DNA of 48,681 bases from Rhodopseudomonas sp. BR0M22 (GCF_010907035.1 NZ_QUMK01000043.1:1-48681); one strand, 5' to 3'. Numbered from the stretch's first letter, positions 9,248-20,143 are shown. Program-made: numbers and translations. The notes: a model not told the origin generated them from the sequence alone.

Positions 9248-10999
9248 ATGGATACCTCCCGGCGACTGATGGCTGCGACCAAGCCGAGCTTCCGCGAACT
9301 GTTCACACCCAAGCTGATCACCGCGCTGCGCGAAGGCTACGGCCTCGCCGATTTCCGCGCCGATCTGATCGCCGGCCTCACGGTGGCGATCGTCGCGCTG
9401 CCGCTGTCGACCGCGATCGCGATCGCCTCCGGCGTCACGCCGGACCGCGGCCTGTACGCTGCGGTGGTCGGTGGCTTCCTGGTCTCCGCGCTCGGCGGCT
9501 CCCGCTTCCAGATCGGCGGTCCTGCCGGCGCCTTCATCGTGCTGGTGATGCTCAGCGTGCAGCGCCACGGCATCGACGGCGTGCTGCTCGCGACCTTCAT
9601 GGCCGGGATGATCCTGGTGGTGGCGGGCTTCCTGCAGATCGGCACCTACGTCAAATTCATTCCCTATCCGGTCACGGTCGGCTTCACCGCCGGCATCGCA
9701 GTGATCATCTTCGCCAGCCAGATCAAGGATCTGCTCGGCATCGAGCTGGCGAAGGAGCCGGGGCCGTTCATTCCCAAACTGGAAGCGCTGGCGCAGGCGC
9801 TGCCGACCATGAACTTCTATGCGCTCGGTGTCGCGCTGACTGCGATCGTGCTGATCGTCGGGCTGAAGAAGCTGCGGCCGAACTGGCCGGGGCTGTTGAT
9901 CGCGGTCGCGGTCACCGCGGCGCTGGTGTGGGGCTTCTCGCTGCCGGTCGCGACCATCGGCACGAAGTTCGGCGGCATTCCGGAGAGTTTCCCGCTGCCG
10001 TCCTGGCCGGCGTTCTCGACCGCCAAGGTGATCGAGATGCTGCCCGACGCGATTGCGTTCGCACTGCTCGGCTCGATCGAGTCGCTGCTGTCCGCCGTGG
10101 TGGCGGACGGCATGACCGGCCGGCGGCATCGCTCGAACTGCGAGCTGGTGGCGCAGGGCTTCGCCAATATGGGCTCGGCGCTGTTCGGCGGCATCTGCGT
10201 CACCGGGGCGATCGCGCGCACCGCCACCAACATCCGCACCGGCGCGCGCACCCCGATCGCCGGCATGCTGCATTCGATGTTCCTGCTGCTGTTCATGCTG
10301 GTGGCGGCGCCGCTGGCGAGCTACATCCCGCTCGCAACGCTCGCCGCCGTGCTGGCGATCGTCGCCTGGAACATGGCCGAGAAGCACGAATTCGCCACGC
10401 TGGTCCGCTCGTCGCGCGGTGATGCGGTGGTGGTGCTGGCGACCTTCCTGCTCACCGTGTTCCGCGATCTCACCGAGGGCATCGTGGTCGGCTTCGCGCT
10501 CGGCGCGGTGCTGTTCATCCACCGCATGTCCGAGGTGACCGGCGTCGAGGCCTATTCCGGGCTGGCGCAGGAGGACCGCGCCGACGAGGGCGGCAAGCGC
10601 CGCGGCCCCGCCGCCGATCTTGCGCTGGTCACCGATCCCGACGTGGTGGTCTATCGCATCACCGGTGCGTTCTTCTTCGGCGCCGCCGCCACCGTCACCT
10701 CGGTGCTCAACAACATCGCCGACCGCCACAAGGTCTTCGTGGTCGACTTCGCTGCGGTGCCGTTGCTGGATTCCACCGCCGCGAATGCGATCTACCGCGT
10801 CGCGCTGTCGGCGCAGCGCAAGCGCATCAAGCTGATCATCACCGGGGCCTCGCCGACAGTCCGCCGCGCGCTGCTCACCCACGGCGTCAAGCCGCCGCTG
10901 GCGCAGTACCGGGCCGACATCGCCAGCGCGGTCGACGAGGTCAAGGGCAAGACCGCCGCTGCCGAGGAGACATCGTCGCCGCAGCCCGCTTCCGCCTGA
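9248..10999 (+). CDS. SulP-family anion (sulfate/bicarbonate-type) transporter with STAS domain
   Basis: The 583-residue inner-membrane protein follows the SLC26/SulP plan: a cytosolic N terminus, the conserved entry DLIAGLTVAIVALPLSTAIAIASG, about 12-14 membrane segments up to residue 425, then a C-terminal STAS domain (about residues 455-555, VYRITGAFFFGAAATVTSVL and VVDFAAVPLLDSTAAN). The motif FQIGGPAGAFIVLV forms the substrate site in this family. Substrates across the family include sulfate, bicarbonate and dicarboxylates; nothing here selects one. AGGAG lies 7 nt before the start. No sulfate-assimilation or carbonic-anhydrase gene is adjacent. It probably forms an operon with the XRE gene 40 bp upstream. 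Confidence 0.9.
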   Translation: MDTSRRLMAATKPSFRELFTPKLITALREGYGLADFRADLIAGLTVAIVALPLSTAIAIASGVTPDRGLYAAVVGGFLVSALGGSRFQIGGPAGAFIVLVMLSVQRHGIDGVLLATFMAGMILVVAGFLQIGTYVKFIPYPVTVGFTAGIAVIIFASQIKDLLGIELAKEPGPFIPKLEALAQALPTMNFYALGVALTAIVLIVGLKKLRPNWPGLLIAVAVTAALVWGFSLPVATIGTKFGGIPESFPLPSWPAFSTAKVIEMLPDAIAFALLGSIESLLSAVVADGMTGRRHRSNCELVAQGFANMGSALFGGICVTGAIARTATNIRTGARTPIAGMLHSMFLLLFMLVAAPLASYIPLATLAAVLAIVAWNMAEKHEFATLVRSSRGDAVVVLATFLLTVFRDLTEGIVVGFALGAVLFIHRMSEVTGVEAYSGLAQEDRADEGGKRRGPAADLALVTDPDVVVYRITGAFFFGAAATVTSVLNNIADRHKVFVVDFAAVPLLDSTAANAIYRVALSAQRKRIKLIITGASPTVRRALLTHGVKPPLAQYRADIASAVDEVKGKTAAAEETSSPQPASA

Positions 11000-11109
11000 C
11001 GCGCCCGACTTCCGTCGTGCGCGCGCGTTTTGCGATTGACGCTGACGCGACGGCCTGATTTTCACGGAGGCGTCTCGAAGAAAAGGCTCGCTGGGGCGAG
11101 GAGGGCGGA

Positions 11110-11949
11110 ATGGCTGCGATCAAGCGCGCGGCGTGTCTGATCGGCTGGCCGGCGGCGCATTCGCGCTCGCCGCTGATCCATCATTACTGGCTGCGTCAGC
11201 TCGGCATCGAAGGCGGCTATTCGATCGAAGCGGTACCGCCGGAAGGCTTCGCCGAATTCGTGCTGAACCTGAAGACGCACGGCTATGTCGGCGCCAACGT
11301 CACCATCCCGCACAAGGAGCGCGCGCTGCAGCTCACCGAGCCGGACGCGCGCGCCCGCGCCGTCGGCGCCGCCAATACGCTGTACTACGACGGCGATCTG
11401 TTGCGCTCGACCAACACCGACGTCGAAGGCTTCATCGGCAATCTCGACGCCTCCGCGCCGGGCTGGGACCGCACCGCGCATGCGCTGGTGCTCGGCGCCG
11501 GCGGTTCGTCGCGCGCGGTGGTGTTCGGCCTGCTCGAGCGGGGCATCGGCCGGATCGCGCTCGCCAATCGCTCGATCGAGCGGGCGCAGGCGCTGCGCGA
11601 TCTGTTCGGCGACCGCGTGGTGCCGATCGCCTGGAGCGATATCCCGGCGGCGCTGCCGGGCGCCGGACTTCTGGTCAACACCACTTCGCTCGGCATGAAC
11701 GGCCAGCCGCCGCTTCCGATCGACCTGTCGGCGCTGCCGGCCGATGCGGTGGTGGCCGATCTGGTCTATGTGCCGCTCGAGACCGATCTGCTCGCCGCCG
11801 CCAAGGCGCGCGGCCTGCGCACCGCGGACGGCCTCGGCATGCTGCTGCATCAGGCGGTGCGCGGCTTCGATCTGTGGTTCGGCGCGCGGCCCCACGTCAC
11901 CGCGGAGCTGCGGGCGCTGGTCGAGGCCGATCTGCTTGGACACAAATAG
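11110..11949 (+). CDS. aroE: shikimate dehydrogenase
   Basis: The 279-residue cytosolic enzyme reduces 3-dehydroshikimate to shikimate with NADPH in aromatic amino-acid synthesis. Visible motifs: SRSPLIHHYW (shikimate-binding Ser residues 18-20), NVTIPHKE with catalytic Lys69, NTDVEGF with catalytic-dyad Asp104, the NADP-binding GAGGSSRAV, NTTSLGMNG, and the C-terminal GLGMLLHQAV. Length is normal. GAGGAGGG precedes the ATG. It converges on the TRIC-channel gene. It could be one of several AroE-like paralogues (for example quinate-active forms), but the residues match true AroE. Confidence 0.93.
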   Translation: MAAIKRAACLIGWPAAHSRSPLIHHYWLRQLGIEGGYSIEAVPPEGFAEFVLNLKTHGYVGANVTIPHKERALQLTEPDARARAVGAANTLYYDGDLLRSTNTDVEGFIGNLDASAPGWDRTAHALVLGAGGSSRAVVFGLLERGIGRIALANRSIERAQALRDLFGDRVVPIAWSDIPAALPGAGLLVNTTSLGMNGQPPLPIDLSALPADAVVADLVYVPLETDLLAAAKARGLRTADGLGMLLHQAVRGFDLWFGARPHVTAELRALVEADLLGHK

Positions 11950-11986
11950 ATAGAATCGGCGTCTGCCGCGGCCGGCAAATGTTCCG

Positions 11987-12619
11987 TCATTCGTTCCGGG
12001 CGCCGGGCCGTGGCCGGTAGCGCGGCAGCGACCAACCGCGCTGCAGCGCCGCCGCGCGGATCAAGAGCGCCAGCGCAAAGCCGGCAACGGTGCCGAATTC
12101 GCGGCTGGCGCCCAAAGCCGTCGATGCCTCATAGGTCGCGGCACCGAGCAGCGCGGCGGTGACGTAGATCTCGCGCCGGAGGATGACCGGAATCTCGCCG
12201 CCGAGCAGATCGCGGATGATGCCGCCGAAGGTCGCGGTGACGACGCCCATCGTGACCACGACGATGCCGTTGGCGCCGGTCAGGGCGGCGCGCTCGGCGC
12301 CGCTGACCGCGAACAGCGCCATGCCGATGGCGTCGAGCCACAACAGCACTTTGTAGCGCGATTGTGGAATGTGCGCGGTGAAGAACACGATTCCCGACAC
12401 CAGCACGCAGGCCACCAGATAGGCCGGTTCGCGGATCCAGAACACCGGCTGGTCGAGCAGCACGTCCCGCAGCGTGCCGCCGCCGATGCCGGTCGCGGTG
12501 CCGAGCAGCGCGAAGCCGACGATGTCCATTTCCTTGCGCGACGCCACCAGCGCGCCGGTGACGGCGAACACCACCACGCCGAGCCAGTCCAGCATCGTCG
12601 TGATGGTCTCGAACATCAT
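11987..12619 (-). CDS. trimeric intracellular cation (TRIC) channel / UPF0126 membrane protein
   Basis: The 210-residue inner-membrane protein has about seven hydrophobic segments and two homologous halves, each carrying a glycine-rich signature: GFALLGTATGIGGGTLRDVL near residue 40 and VTATFGGIIRDLLGGEIP near residue 126. Bacterial TRIC homologues of this UPF0126/YicG group conduct K+ and related cations; older annotations guessed glycine transport. GGAGA lies close to two adjacent ATGs (12619 and 12616); the second has slightly better spacing. It starts 24 bp after the enoyl-CoA hydratase stop, suggesting co-transcription without a clear functional link. Confidence 0.88.
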   Translation of the reverse strand: MMFETITTMLDWLGVVVFAVTGALVASRKEMDIVGFALLGTATGIGGGTLRDVLLDQPVFWIREPAYLVACVLVSGIVFFTAHIPQSRYKVLLWLDAIGMALFAVSGAERAALTGANGIVVVTMGVVTATFGGIIRDLLGGEIPVILRREIYVTAALLGAATYEASTALGASREFGTVAGFALALLIRAAALQRGWSLPRYRPRPGARNE

Positions 12620-12643
12620 ACGTCTCCGGCCGGTCGCCGGTCC

Positions 12644-13459
12644 TCAGCGGCCGACGAACTTCGCCTCGCGCTTCTCCATGAAGGCCGCGATGCCTTCCTT
12701 CATGTCCTGCGTCTTGAACAGCGGCAGAAGCTGCAAGTAAACATGATGGACGTGATCGGGGAAGGTCTCGTTCAGCCCCATCCGCATCATCCGCTTGGCC
12801 GCCTGCACCGCCAGCGGCGCGTTGCCGGCGATCTCCTTGGCGACCGCGCGGGCGCGGCCCATCAACTCGGCGTCCGGCACCACTTCGTTGGCGAGGCCCC
12901 ATTCCAGGCTCTCGCGCGCGCTCAGGGTGCGGCCGGTGAAAATCAGCTCGGATGCTTTGGCCCAGCCGATCATCCGCGGCAGAAACCAGGTGCCGCCGCT
13001 CTCCGGCACCACGCCGCGTTTGACGAACGCGGCAGCCAGCTTGGCGGATTCCGCCATGATGCGGATGTCGCAGCCGAGCGCGGTATCCATGCCGTAGCCG
13101 GCCGCGCCGCCGTTGACGGCGCAGATCACCGGCTTGTCCATCGCCTGCAGCACGGTCGGCGGCGTGTTGCGCAGGTCGAGCGTGGTCGGTGACGACGCCG
13201 CGCTGAGGCCTTCGTCGCCTCGCTCCTTGTTGAGATCGAGCCCGGCGCAGAACGCGCGGCCGTTGCCGGTGAGGATGACGCAGCGGACGTCCGGGTCTTC
13301 ATTGGCCTTGGTGAGCAGCGCCGCCAGCGTATTCAGCATCGGACCGGAGATGGTGTTCAGCCGCTCCGGCGCGTTCAGCGTGATGGTGGCGATATGGTCC
13401 TCGACCGCATAGAGCACTTCGCTGGAAGCTGTCTGGGTCGCGCGCTGTGTATCAGTCAT
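12644..13459 (-). CDS. enoyl-CoA hydratase/isomerase (crotonase) family protein
   Basis: The 271-residue crotonase-fold enzyme shows ITLNAPERLNTIS, the oxyanion-hole segment GRAFCAGLDL, and the second oxyanion loop AVNGGAAGYGMDTALGCD. The usual catalytic glutamates of E. coli-type hydratases map near VPESGGTWFLPRMIG, where one Glu is retained. Substrate is an acyl-CoA of unknown identity. GGAGG lies 6 nt before the ATG. It is followed after 24 bp by the TRIC-channel gene and preceded by a dispersed palindromic repeat. A role in fatty-acid or aromatic acyl-CoA degradation is plausible but not shown. Confidence 0.88.
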   Translation of the reverse strand: MTDTQRATQTASSEVLYAVEDHIATITLNAPERLNTISGPMLNTLAALLTKANEDPDVRCVILTGNGRAFCAGLDLNKERGDEGLSAASSPTTLDLRNTPPTVLQAMDKPVICAVNGGAAGYGMDTALGCDIRIMAESAKLAAAFVKRGVVPESGGTWFLPRMIGWAKASELIFTGRTLSARESLEWGLANEVVPDAELMGRARAVAKEIAGNAPLAVQAAKRMMRMGLNETFPDHVHHVYLQLLPLFKTQDMKEGIAAFMEKREAKFVGR

Positions 13460-13499
13460 GGATTTCCTCCGGTTTTTGTTTTGTTGTTTGTTATCGCCC

Positions 13500-13581
13500 C
13501 GTCATTGCGAGGAGCGAAGCGACGAAGCAATCCAGCGCCGTGCAGTCGGCTGGATTGCTTCGCCTTCGGTTCGCAATGACG
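13500..13581. repeat. dispersed palindromic repeat (REP-like)
   Basis: Imperfect inverted repeat whose outer arms begin CGTCATTGCGAGGAGCGAAG and end TCGCAATGACG, with inner arms AAGCAATCCAGC / GCTGGATTGCTT. This is a common intergenic element in Bradyrhizobium and Rhodopseudomonas. It lies between lldD and the enoyl-CoA hydratase gene and could fold into a long hairpin in either transcript. Confidence 0.85.
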
Positions 13582-13600
13582 TGGAGAGGGCAGGGCGGAG

Positions 13601-14740
<1,140 letters not shown>

Positions 14741-14790
14741 GGAATTGCCGTCCGCCTCTTGCCTTTGGTTGCGAGCCGCTCGTCCTGTAG

Positions 14791-15063
<273 letters not shown>

Positions 15064-15263
15064 TCACCAGACCCTGCGCAAGAGCGTATAAGTGATATTT
15101 TTCAAAGGGTTGCGCCGTCGGCCACGGCCGGTGGCGTAATCTTTGATTACATTTTTTGAAGTCCCTGCAACCATTTTCGGCCTATAAGGCCGTTTCGCCG
15201 CACGGCAAGCCACGGATGAATCGTGGTTTTTTGGCCGTGAGCGGCAAGGGCGGGGGACTATTG

Positions 15264-16616
15264 ATGAGCCGCAGATATTTCGGGACGGACGGAATTAGGG
15301 GCCGCGCCAACGGTCTGATCACGCCGGAGCTGGCCCTGAAGGTCGGCCAGGCTGCCGGTCTTGCATTTCAACGCGGCGACCATCGCCACCGGGTCGTGAT
15401 CGGCAAGGACACGCGCCTGTCGGGCTACATGATCGAGAACGCGATGGTGGCGGGCTTCACCTCGGTGGGCATGGACGTGCTGCTGGTCGGCCCGATGCCG
15501 ACGCCGGCGGTGGCGATGCTGACCAAGTCGATGCGCGCCGATCTCGGCGTGATGATTTCGGCGTCGCACAATCTGTTCGAGGACAACGGCATCAAGCTGT
15601 TCGGCCCGCTCGGCTACAAGCTCAGCGACGATGTCGAAAAGCAGATCGAGCTGTTGCTCGACGACTCGCTCGACAAGAAGCTGGCACAGAGCGCCAGCCT
15701 CGGCCGCGCTCGCCGCATCGACGGCGTCCATGACCGCTACATCGAATTCGCCAAGCGCACCCTGCCGCGCGAACTCAGCCTCGAAGGGCTGCGCGTGGTG
15801 ATCGATTGCGCCAACGGTGCCGCCTACAAGGTGGTGCCGGAAGCGCTGTGGGAGCTCGGCGCGGACGTGATCGCGATCGGGGTCGATCCGGACGGCTTCA
15901 ACATCAACAAGGAATGCGGCTCGACCGCGCCGCAGGCGTTGTGCGCCAAGGTCCGCGAGATGCGCGCCGACATCGGCATCGCGCTCGATGGCGACGCCGA
16001 CCGCGTGATCCTGGTCGACGAGCGCGGCCATGTGGTCGACGGCGATCAGCTCTTGGCAGTGATCGGCCAGAGCTGGAAGGAAGACGGCCGCCTCGCCAAG
16101 CCGGGCGTGGTCGCGACCGTGATGTCCAATCTCGGGCTCGAGCGTTTCCTGGCGAGCGAGGGCATCGCGCTGCTGCGCACCCCGGTCGGCGACCGCTACG
16201 TGCTCGAGCAGATGCTGAAAGAGGGCTACAACGTCGGCGGCGAGTCCTCCGGCCACATCATCCTGTCCGACTTCAACACCACCGGCGACGGGTTCGTCGC
16301 GGCGCTGCAGGTGCTGGCGATGGTGCAGAAGCTCGGCCGTCCGGTGTCGGAAGTCTGCCACCGGTTCGATCCGCTGCCGCAGATCCTGAAGAACGTGCGC
16401 TACCGCAACGGCAGGCCGCTCGATAACAGCGGCGTGATCTCGGCGATTGCGGACGGCGAGAAGCGGCTGAACGGTCACGGCCGGCTGCTGATCCGCCCCT
16501 CGGGCACCGAGCCGGTGATCCGGGTGATGGCCGAAGGTGACGATCGCGACGTGGTCGAGGAAGTGGTCGACAGCATCGTCGACGCGCTCGGCAACGCGGC
16601 GGCTGCTGCCGCCTGA
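15264..16616 (+). CDS. glmM: phosphoglucosamine mutase
   Basis: The 450-residue enzyme converts glucosamine-6-phosphate to glucosamine-1-phosphate for UDP-GlcNAc, hence peptidoglycan and LPS. All four sites of the alpha-D-phosphohexomutase family are visible: [10 protein letters not shown] at the N terminus, the phosphoserine loop [14 protein letters not shown] near residue 100, the metal loop [11 protein letters not shown] near residue 243, the sugar-specificity loop GGESSGHI, and the phosphate loop [15 protein letters not shown] near the C terminus. Length matches GlmM. The start at ATG 15264 gives [10 protein letters not shown], the family N terminus; an upstream extension lacks homology. 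Confidence 0.95.
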   Translation: MSRRYFGTDGIRGRANGLITPELALKVGQAAGLAFQRGDHRHRVVIGKDTRLSGYMIENAMVAGFTSVGMDVLLVGPMPTPAVAMLTKSMRADLGVMISASHNLFEDNGIKLFGPLGYKLSDDVEKQIELLLDDSLDKKLAQSASLGRARRIDGVHDRYIEFAKRTLPRELSLEGLRVVIDCANGAAYKVVPEALWELGADVIAIGVDPDGFNINKECGSTAPQALCAKVREMRADIGIALDGDADRVILVDERGHVVDGDQLLAVIGQSWKEDGRLAKPGVVATVMSNLGLERFLASEGIALLRTPVGDRYVLEQMLKEGYNVGGESSGHIILSDFNTTGDGFVAALQVLAMVQKLGRPVSEVCHRFDPLPQILKNVRYRNGRPLDNSGVISAIADGEKRLNGHGRLLIRPSGTEPVIRVMAEGDDRDVVEEVVDSIVDALGNAAAAAA

Positions 16617-16786
16617 AGCCTGCTTCCCCCGCATCTGGCGGGGTGCAACGCTGCCATCGCAAATCCGCGCTACACACCAGCGGCGCATGGAACTACTTTA
16701 TGAGCGGTCGGCCAACGTGCCGGCCGTTCGTCGTTATTGCGCCGCGCAGTTTGCGTCGGCGCCCCAAGCCCACTTCAGGAAACGCC

Positions 16787-18052
16787 GTGAACAAGCCTGT
16801 CACCGTCGATGCGGATATCGCTGCTCCGGTCACTCCAGCCGAGATGCAGCTGCCCGAGATCACCAAGCCGGCGGCGCCCGCCGCGGCCGGGCCCACCTAC
16901 ATCGTGCTCGGCGGCATCAGCTTCTCGCACTTCCTCAACGATACGATGCAGTCGCTGATTCCGTCGGTGTATCCGATCCTGAAGGCGAACTACGCGCTCG
17001 ATTTCGGCCAGATCGGTCTGATCACGCTGGCGTTCCAGTTCACCGCCTCGCTGCTGCAGCCGGTCGTCGGCCACATCACCGACAAGAAGGCGCAGCCGTT
17101 CTCGCTGGCGATCGGCATGGGCTCGACCTTCCTGGGGCTGCTGCTGCTCAGCGTCGCGCATTCCTACGCGGTGATCCTGATCGCCGCGGCGATGATCGGG
17201 CTCGGCTCGGCGGTGTTCCACCCCGAGTCGGCGCGGATTGCGCGGCTCGCCTCGGGCGGCCGGCACGGCATGGCGCAATCGGTGTTTCAGGTCGGCGGCA
17301 ACGCCGGCACCGCGCTCGGTCCGGTGCTGGCTGCGCTGATCGTGGTGCCGTTCGGCCAGCCGTCGATCGCCTGGTTCTCGTCGATCGCGTTCCTCGCCAT
17401 CATCGTGCTGTGGCGGATCGGCGTGTGGTACAAGCCGCAGGTCGCCGGCAAGAAGAGGATGGTGGTGCAGCCGCATCCGCACGCGCCGAGCCGGCGCCGG
17501 GTGATGGTCGCGCTGGTGGTGCTGGTGGCGCTGCTGTTCTCCAAGCAGCTCTATCTGTCCAGCCTGTCGAGCTACTACACGTTCTATCTGATCGAGAAGT
17601 TCCACGTCTCGACCCAGACCGCGCAGATCTTCCTGTTCATCTTCCTGGCCGCAACCGCGGCGGGGGTGTTCTTCGGCGGCCCGCTCGGCGACCGGTTCGG
17701 CCGCCGCTACGTGATCTGGTTCTCGATCCTCGGCATCCTGCCGTTCACTCTGGCGCTGCCCTATGCGGGGCTCACCGCCAGCGCGGTGCTCACCGTGTTC
17801 ATCGGCTTCATCCTGGCGTCGGCGACGCCGGCGATCATCGTGTTCGCCCAGGAGCTGATGCCGCACCGCTTCGGCATGATCTCGGGGATTTTCTTCGGCT
17901 TCGCCTTCGGCATCGGCGGCCTCGGCGCCGCGGCGCTCGGCGAGGTCGCCGACATCCGCGGTATCGACTTCGTCTATCAGGTCTGCTCGTTCCTGCCGGC
18001 GCTCGGCCTGCTGGCGGTGCTGCTGCCGAAGATGCCGCGCCACGCCCATTGA
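16787..18052 (+). CDS. fsr: MFS transporter, fosmidomycin-resistance (Fsr) type
   Basis: The 421-residue inner-membrane protein has 12 predicted helices in two halves, after an unusually Pro/Ala-rich cytosolic N terminus of about 35 residues. The first helix carries SFSHFLNDTMQSLIPSVYP, a hallmark of the Fsr branch, followed by the MFS loop motif GHITDKKAQP and a second-half counterpart GPLGDRFGRR. Fsr in E. coli exports fosmidomycin; the native substrate is unknown. The GTG start at 16787 has AGGAA 7 nt upstream and is preferred over the longer frame. A terminator hairpin follows at 18106-18144. Confidence 0.87.
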   Translation: MNKPVTVDADIAAPVTPAEMQLPEITKPAAPAAAGPTYIVLGGISFSHFLNDTMQSLIPSVYPILKANYALDFGQIGLITLAFQFTASLLQPVVGHITDKKAQPFSLAIGMGSTFLGLLLLSVAHSYAVILIAAAMIGLGSAVFHPESARIARLASGGRHGMAQSVFQVGGNAGTALGPVLAALIVVPFGQPSIAWFSSIAFLAIIVLWRIGVWYKPQVAGKKRMVVQPHPHAPSRRRVMVALVVLVALLFSKQLYLSSLSSYYTFYLIEKFHVSTQTAQIFLFIFLAATAAGVFFGGPLGDRFGRRYVIWFSILGILPFTLALPYAGLTASAVLTVFIGFILASATPAIIVFAQELMPHRFGMISGIFFGFAFGIGGLGAAALGEVADIRGIDFVYQVCSFLPALGLLAVLLPKMPRHAH

Positions 18053-18364
18053 TACGGCGGGGCACAGACGTCGGTCTCGCCCTGGTCCGACGACCTTCAC
18101 ATTTCGGCTTCGGTTCCCGCTGGAACCGGAGCCGATTTTGTTTGGGGAGTGCTCACGGCTCGGCTCGTTCATTATTTGTTAGTCATGACCGCCGGGCCGG
18201 TCTCGGGCTGGTGACTGTTACCAAGCGCGTGCTGTTCGTCACTAAATGTCAACCTTAAAAATTAGGGTTAAGTCGCGCTTAAGGAATTGATGGCATCGTT
18301 CGGTCTCATAGGTTTCCGGGTGTGGGGCCTTCGTAATTGATCATTGGACCAAAGGACGAAGCCA
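18053..18364. other. 312-bp intergenic region before the outer-membrane protein gene
   Basis: It contains the MFS-gene terminator (18106-18144), then a lower-GC stretch at about 18240-18345 with TTAAAAATTAGGGTTAAG and CTTAAGGAATTGA, a likely promoter region for the barrel protein gene. No coding frame with a ribosome site is seen. Confidence 0.45.
18106..18144 (+). terminator. rho-independent terminator after the MFS gene
   Basis: A 12-bp stem GGCTTCGGTTCC / GGAACCGGAGCC (one G.T pair), loop CGCT, followed by GATTTTGTTTG. Confidence 0.8.
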
Positions 18365-19210
18365 ATGCGTAGCGTGAAGATTTTGATGGCCGCCGGAGCG
18401 GCTTCGCTGATTGCCTCGGTCGCGGTGGCGGCCGATATGCCGATTGCTCCGCCGCCCGCCTACGCGCCGCCCCCGGCCGAAGATTTCGGCGGTTGGTATC
18501 TGCGCGGCGACATCGGGTTCAGCAACCAGCAGGTCAAGGATCTTCGCTACGGGCGCGAATCGGCCTACTCGCAGCTCACCTCGTTCGATCAGCAGACTTC
18601 GTTCGATTCGGCCGGCATCTACGGCCTCGGCGTCGGCTATCAGTTCAATCCGTGGCTGCGCGCCGACCTGATCGGTCAGTACCGCGGCAATTCGAACTTC
18701 AAGGGCACCGACCGCTTCACCGGCACTTCCGGCGGCGCGCCCTACAGCGGCATCGACAATTACGGCGCCTCCAAGTCCGAATGGCTGGTGATGGCCAACG
18801 CCTATGTCGATCTCGGCACCTGGTGGTGCATCACCCCGTTCGTCGGCGCCGGCGTCGGCGCCGCGCGGGTCACGATGGCGAACTTCACCGATACCGGGAC
18901 CAACAACATCCCGTTCTCGACCACCAGCTTTGCCAGCGCGCCGACCGCGTCGAAATGGAATCTGGCCTGGGCGGTCCACACCGGTCTCGCCTACAAGGTC
19001 AATCCGAACCTGACGCTCGAACTGGCCTACAGCTACCTCAATCTCGGCGACGGCTACACCGGTTCGCTGTCGACCTTCACCGGGCTCACCACCAACAACA
19101 GCTTCAAGTTCAAGGATATCACGTCGCACGACGTGAAGTTCGGCGTGCGCTGGAATCTCGATGCCGGCCCGGTCTATTCGGAGCCGCCGGTGCTGATGCG
19201 CAAGGGCTGA
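18365..19210 (+). CDS. outer-membrane beta-barrel protein, Omp25/Omp31-like
   Basis: The 281-residue protein has a signal peptide (MRSVKILMAAGAASLIASVAVAADMP, cut near AVA-A) and a Pro-rich linker (PPPAYAPPPAEDFGGWYLRGDIG). It continues as alternating beta strands typical of the alphaproteobacterial Omp25/31 and OprF-like barrels: YLRGDIGFSNQ, GLGVGYQFNPWLRADLIGQY, LAWAVHTGLAYKVNPNLTLELAYSYLNLGDG, and a terminal strand HDVKFGVRWNLD. It should insert in the outer membrane; no OmpA-type peptidoglycan domain follows. AAGGA 7 nt before ATG 18365 supports this start over an in-frame TTG at 18344. A strong terminator follows, so it is likely monocistronic. Confidence 0.88.
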   Translation: MRSVKILMAAGAASLIASVAVAADMPIAPPPAYAPPPAEDFGGWYLRGDIGFSNQQVKDLRYGRESAYSQLTSFDQQTSFDSAGIYGLGVGYQFNPWLRADLIGQYRGNSNFKGTDRFTGTSGGAPYSGIDNYGASKSEWLVMANAYVDLGTWWCITPFVGAGVGAARVTMANFTDTGTNNIPFSTTSFASAPTASKWNLAWAVHTGLAYKVNPNLTLELAYSYLNLGDGYTGSLSTFTGLTTNNSFKFKDITSHDVKFGVRWNLDAGPVYSEPPVLMRKG

Positions 19211-19236
19211 TCGCTCTCCACTCGTTTACGAGTCTT

Positions 19237-19267
19237 AACGGCGCGGGAGCTTCCCGCGCCGTTTTTG
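19237..19267 (+). terminator. rho-independent terminator after the first barrel gene
   Basis: A 12-bp stem AACGGCGCGGGA / TCCCGCGCCGTT (19237-19248 with 19252-19263), loop GCT, and a GTTTTTG tail. Confidence 0.88.
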
Positions 19268-19354
19268 TTCGTCCGTGGCCGTTCCCGACAACGAAGAATT
19301 AAGGTTAACGCCGCATCATCAGCAGCGTTGATAGTTTCGTCGGGGAGTGTGGCG

Positions 19355-20143
19355 ATGCGTAGAGTTGTGGTGGCGGCTGCGGTCGGCGTGATGGCACAGA
19401 CGGCGTATGCGGCCGACATGCCGGACTACGGTCCGCTCCGCGGTGCGCTGGTGGAAACTCCCCGCGTGGCCAATTGGGAGGGCTTCTATGTCGGCGGCCA
19501 GGGTGGCTACGGCACCTCCGACATGGATTTCACCAATTCGACGCAAGGCGTCGCGTCCAACCTGCTGGTGAACACCGCCGTCGAGGGGACGCTCGGGGTG
19601 TCGTCGTGGCCGGTGCTCGGCAAGTCCTCGTCGCATGGCCAGGGCTGGGGCGGCTTCATCGGCTACAACGCGCAGTGGGACGACGTCGTGCTCGGCATCG
19701 AAGCCAACTACATGCACGGCAATTTCGGCGGCTCGACGTCCGGCTCGATGGCCCGGCAGATCACCTCCGGTGGTGTCAACTACGGCGCGATCTACGGCGC
19801 CAACGCTGCGATCAACGTCCACGACGTCGGGTCGGCGCGGCTGCGCGCCGGTTGGGCCTTCGGCAGCTTCCTGCCTTATGCGTTCGGCGGCGTGGCGCTC
19901 GGGCAGGCGGATATCGTCCAAGCGGCGACGATCGTCGGCACGGATTCCGGCGGCACATGGGTGCTCAGCGGAAGCCAGGTCCAGAACAGCCATTTCATTT
20001 ACGGCTACTCGGGCGGTCTCGGCGTCGACATGATGCTGTACCGCGGGCTGTTCGTTCGCGCGGAGTGGGAGTACCAAAAATTCGCCGCGCCGATCAACAC
20101 GGCGGTGTCCACCGTGCGCGGCGGCATCGGCTACAAGTTCTGA
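19355..20143 (+). CDS. outer-membrane beta-barrel protein, Omp25/Omp31-like (second)
   Basis: The 262-residue protein begins with a signal peptide (MRRVVVAAAVGVMAQTAYAADMP), then the family entry NWEGFYVGGQGGYG, the diagnostic first barrel strand of Omp25/Omp31 porin-like proteins. Further strands include GWGGFIGYNAQWDDVVLGIEANY, ARLRAGWAFGSFLPYAFGGVALG and a terminal strand VRGGIGYKF ending in Phe, the usual outer-membrane insertion signal. It is only loosely similar to the preceding barrel gene, from which a terminator separates it. GGGGAG lies before the ATG. Role: outer-membrane structure or passive uptake (inference). Confidence 0.88.
   Translation: MRRVVVAAAVGVMAQTAYAADMPDYGPLRGALVETPRVANWEGFYVGGQGGYGTSDMDFTNSTQGVASNLLVNTAVEGTLGVSSWPVLGKSSSHGQGWGGFIGYNAQWDDVVLGIEANYMHGNFGGSTSGSMARQITSGGVNYGAIYGANAAINVHDVGSARLRAGWAFGSFLPYAFGGVALGQADIVQAATIVGTDSGGTWVLSGSQVQNSHFIYGYSGGLGVDMMLYRGLFVRAEWEYQKFAAPINTAVSTVRGGIGYKF

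Noticed and set aside
16624-16643. CCCCGC/GCGGGG hairpin after glmM as a terminator
   Set aside because: Only a 6-bp stem with no T-run; could be chance in GC-rich DNA.
18338-18355. TTGATCATTGG as an FNR/FixK box before the barrel gene
   Set aside because: Only one half-site of TTGAT-N4-ATCAA is present.
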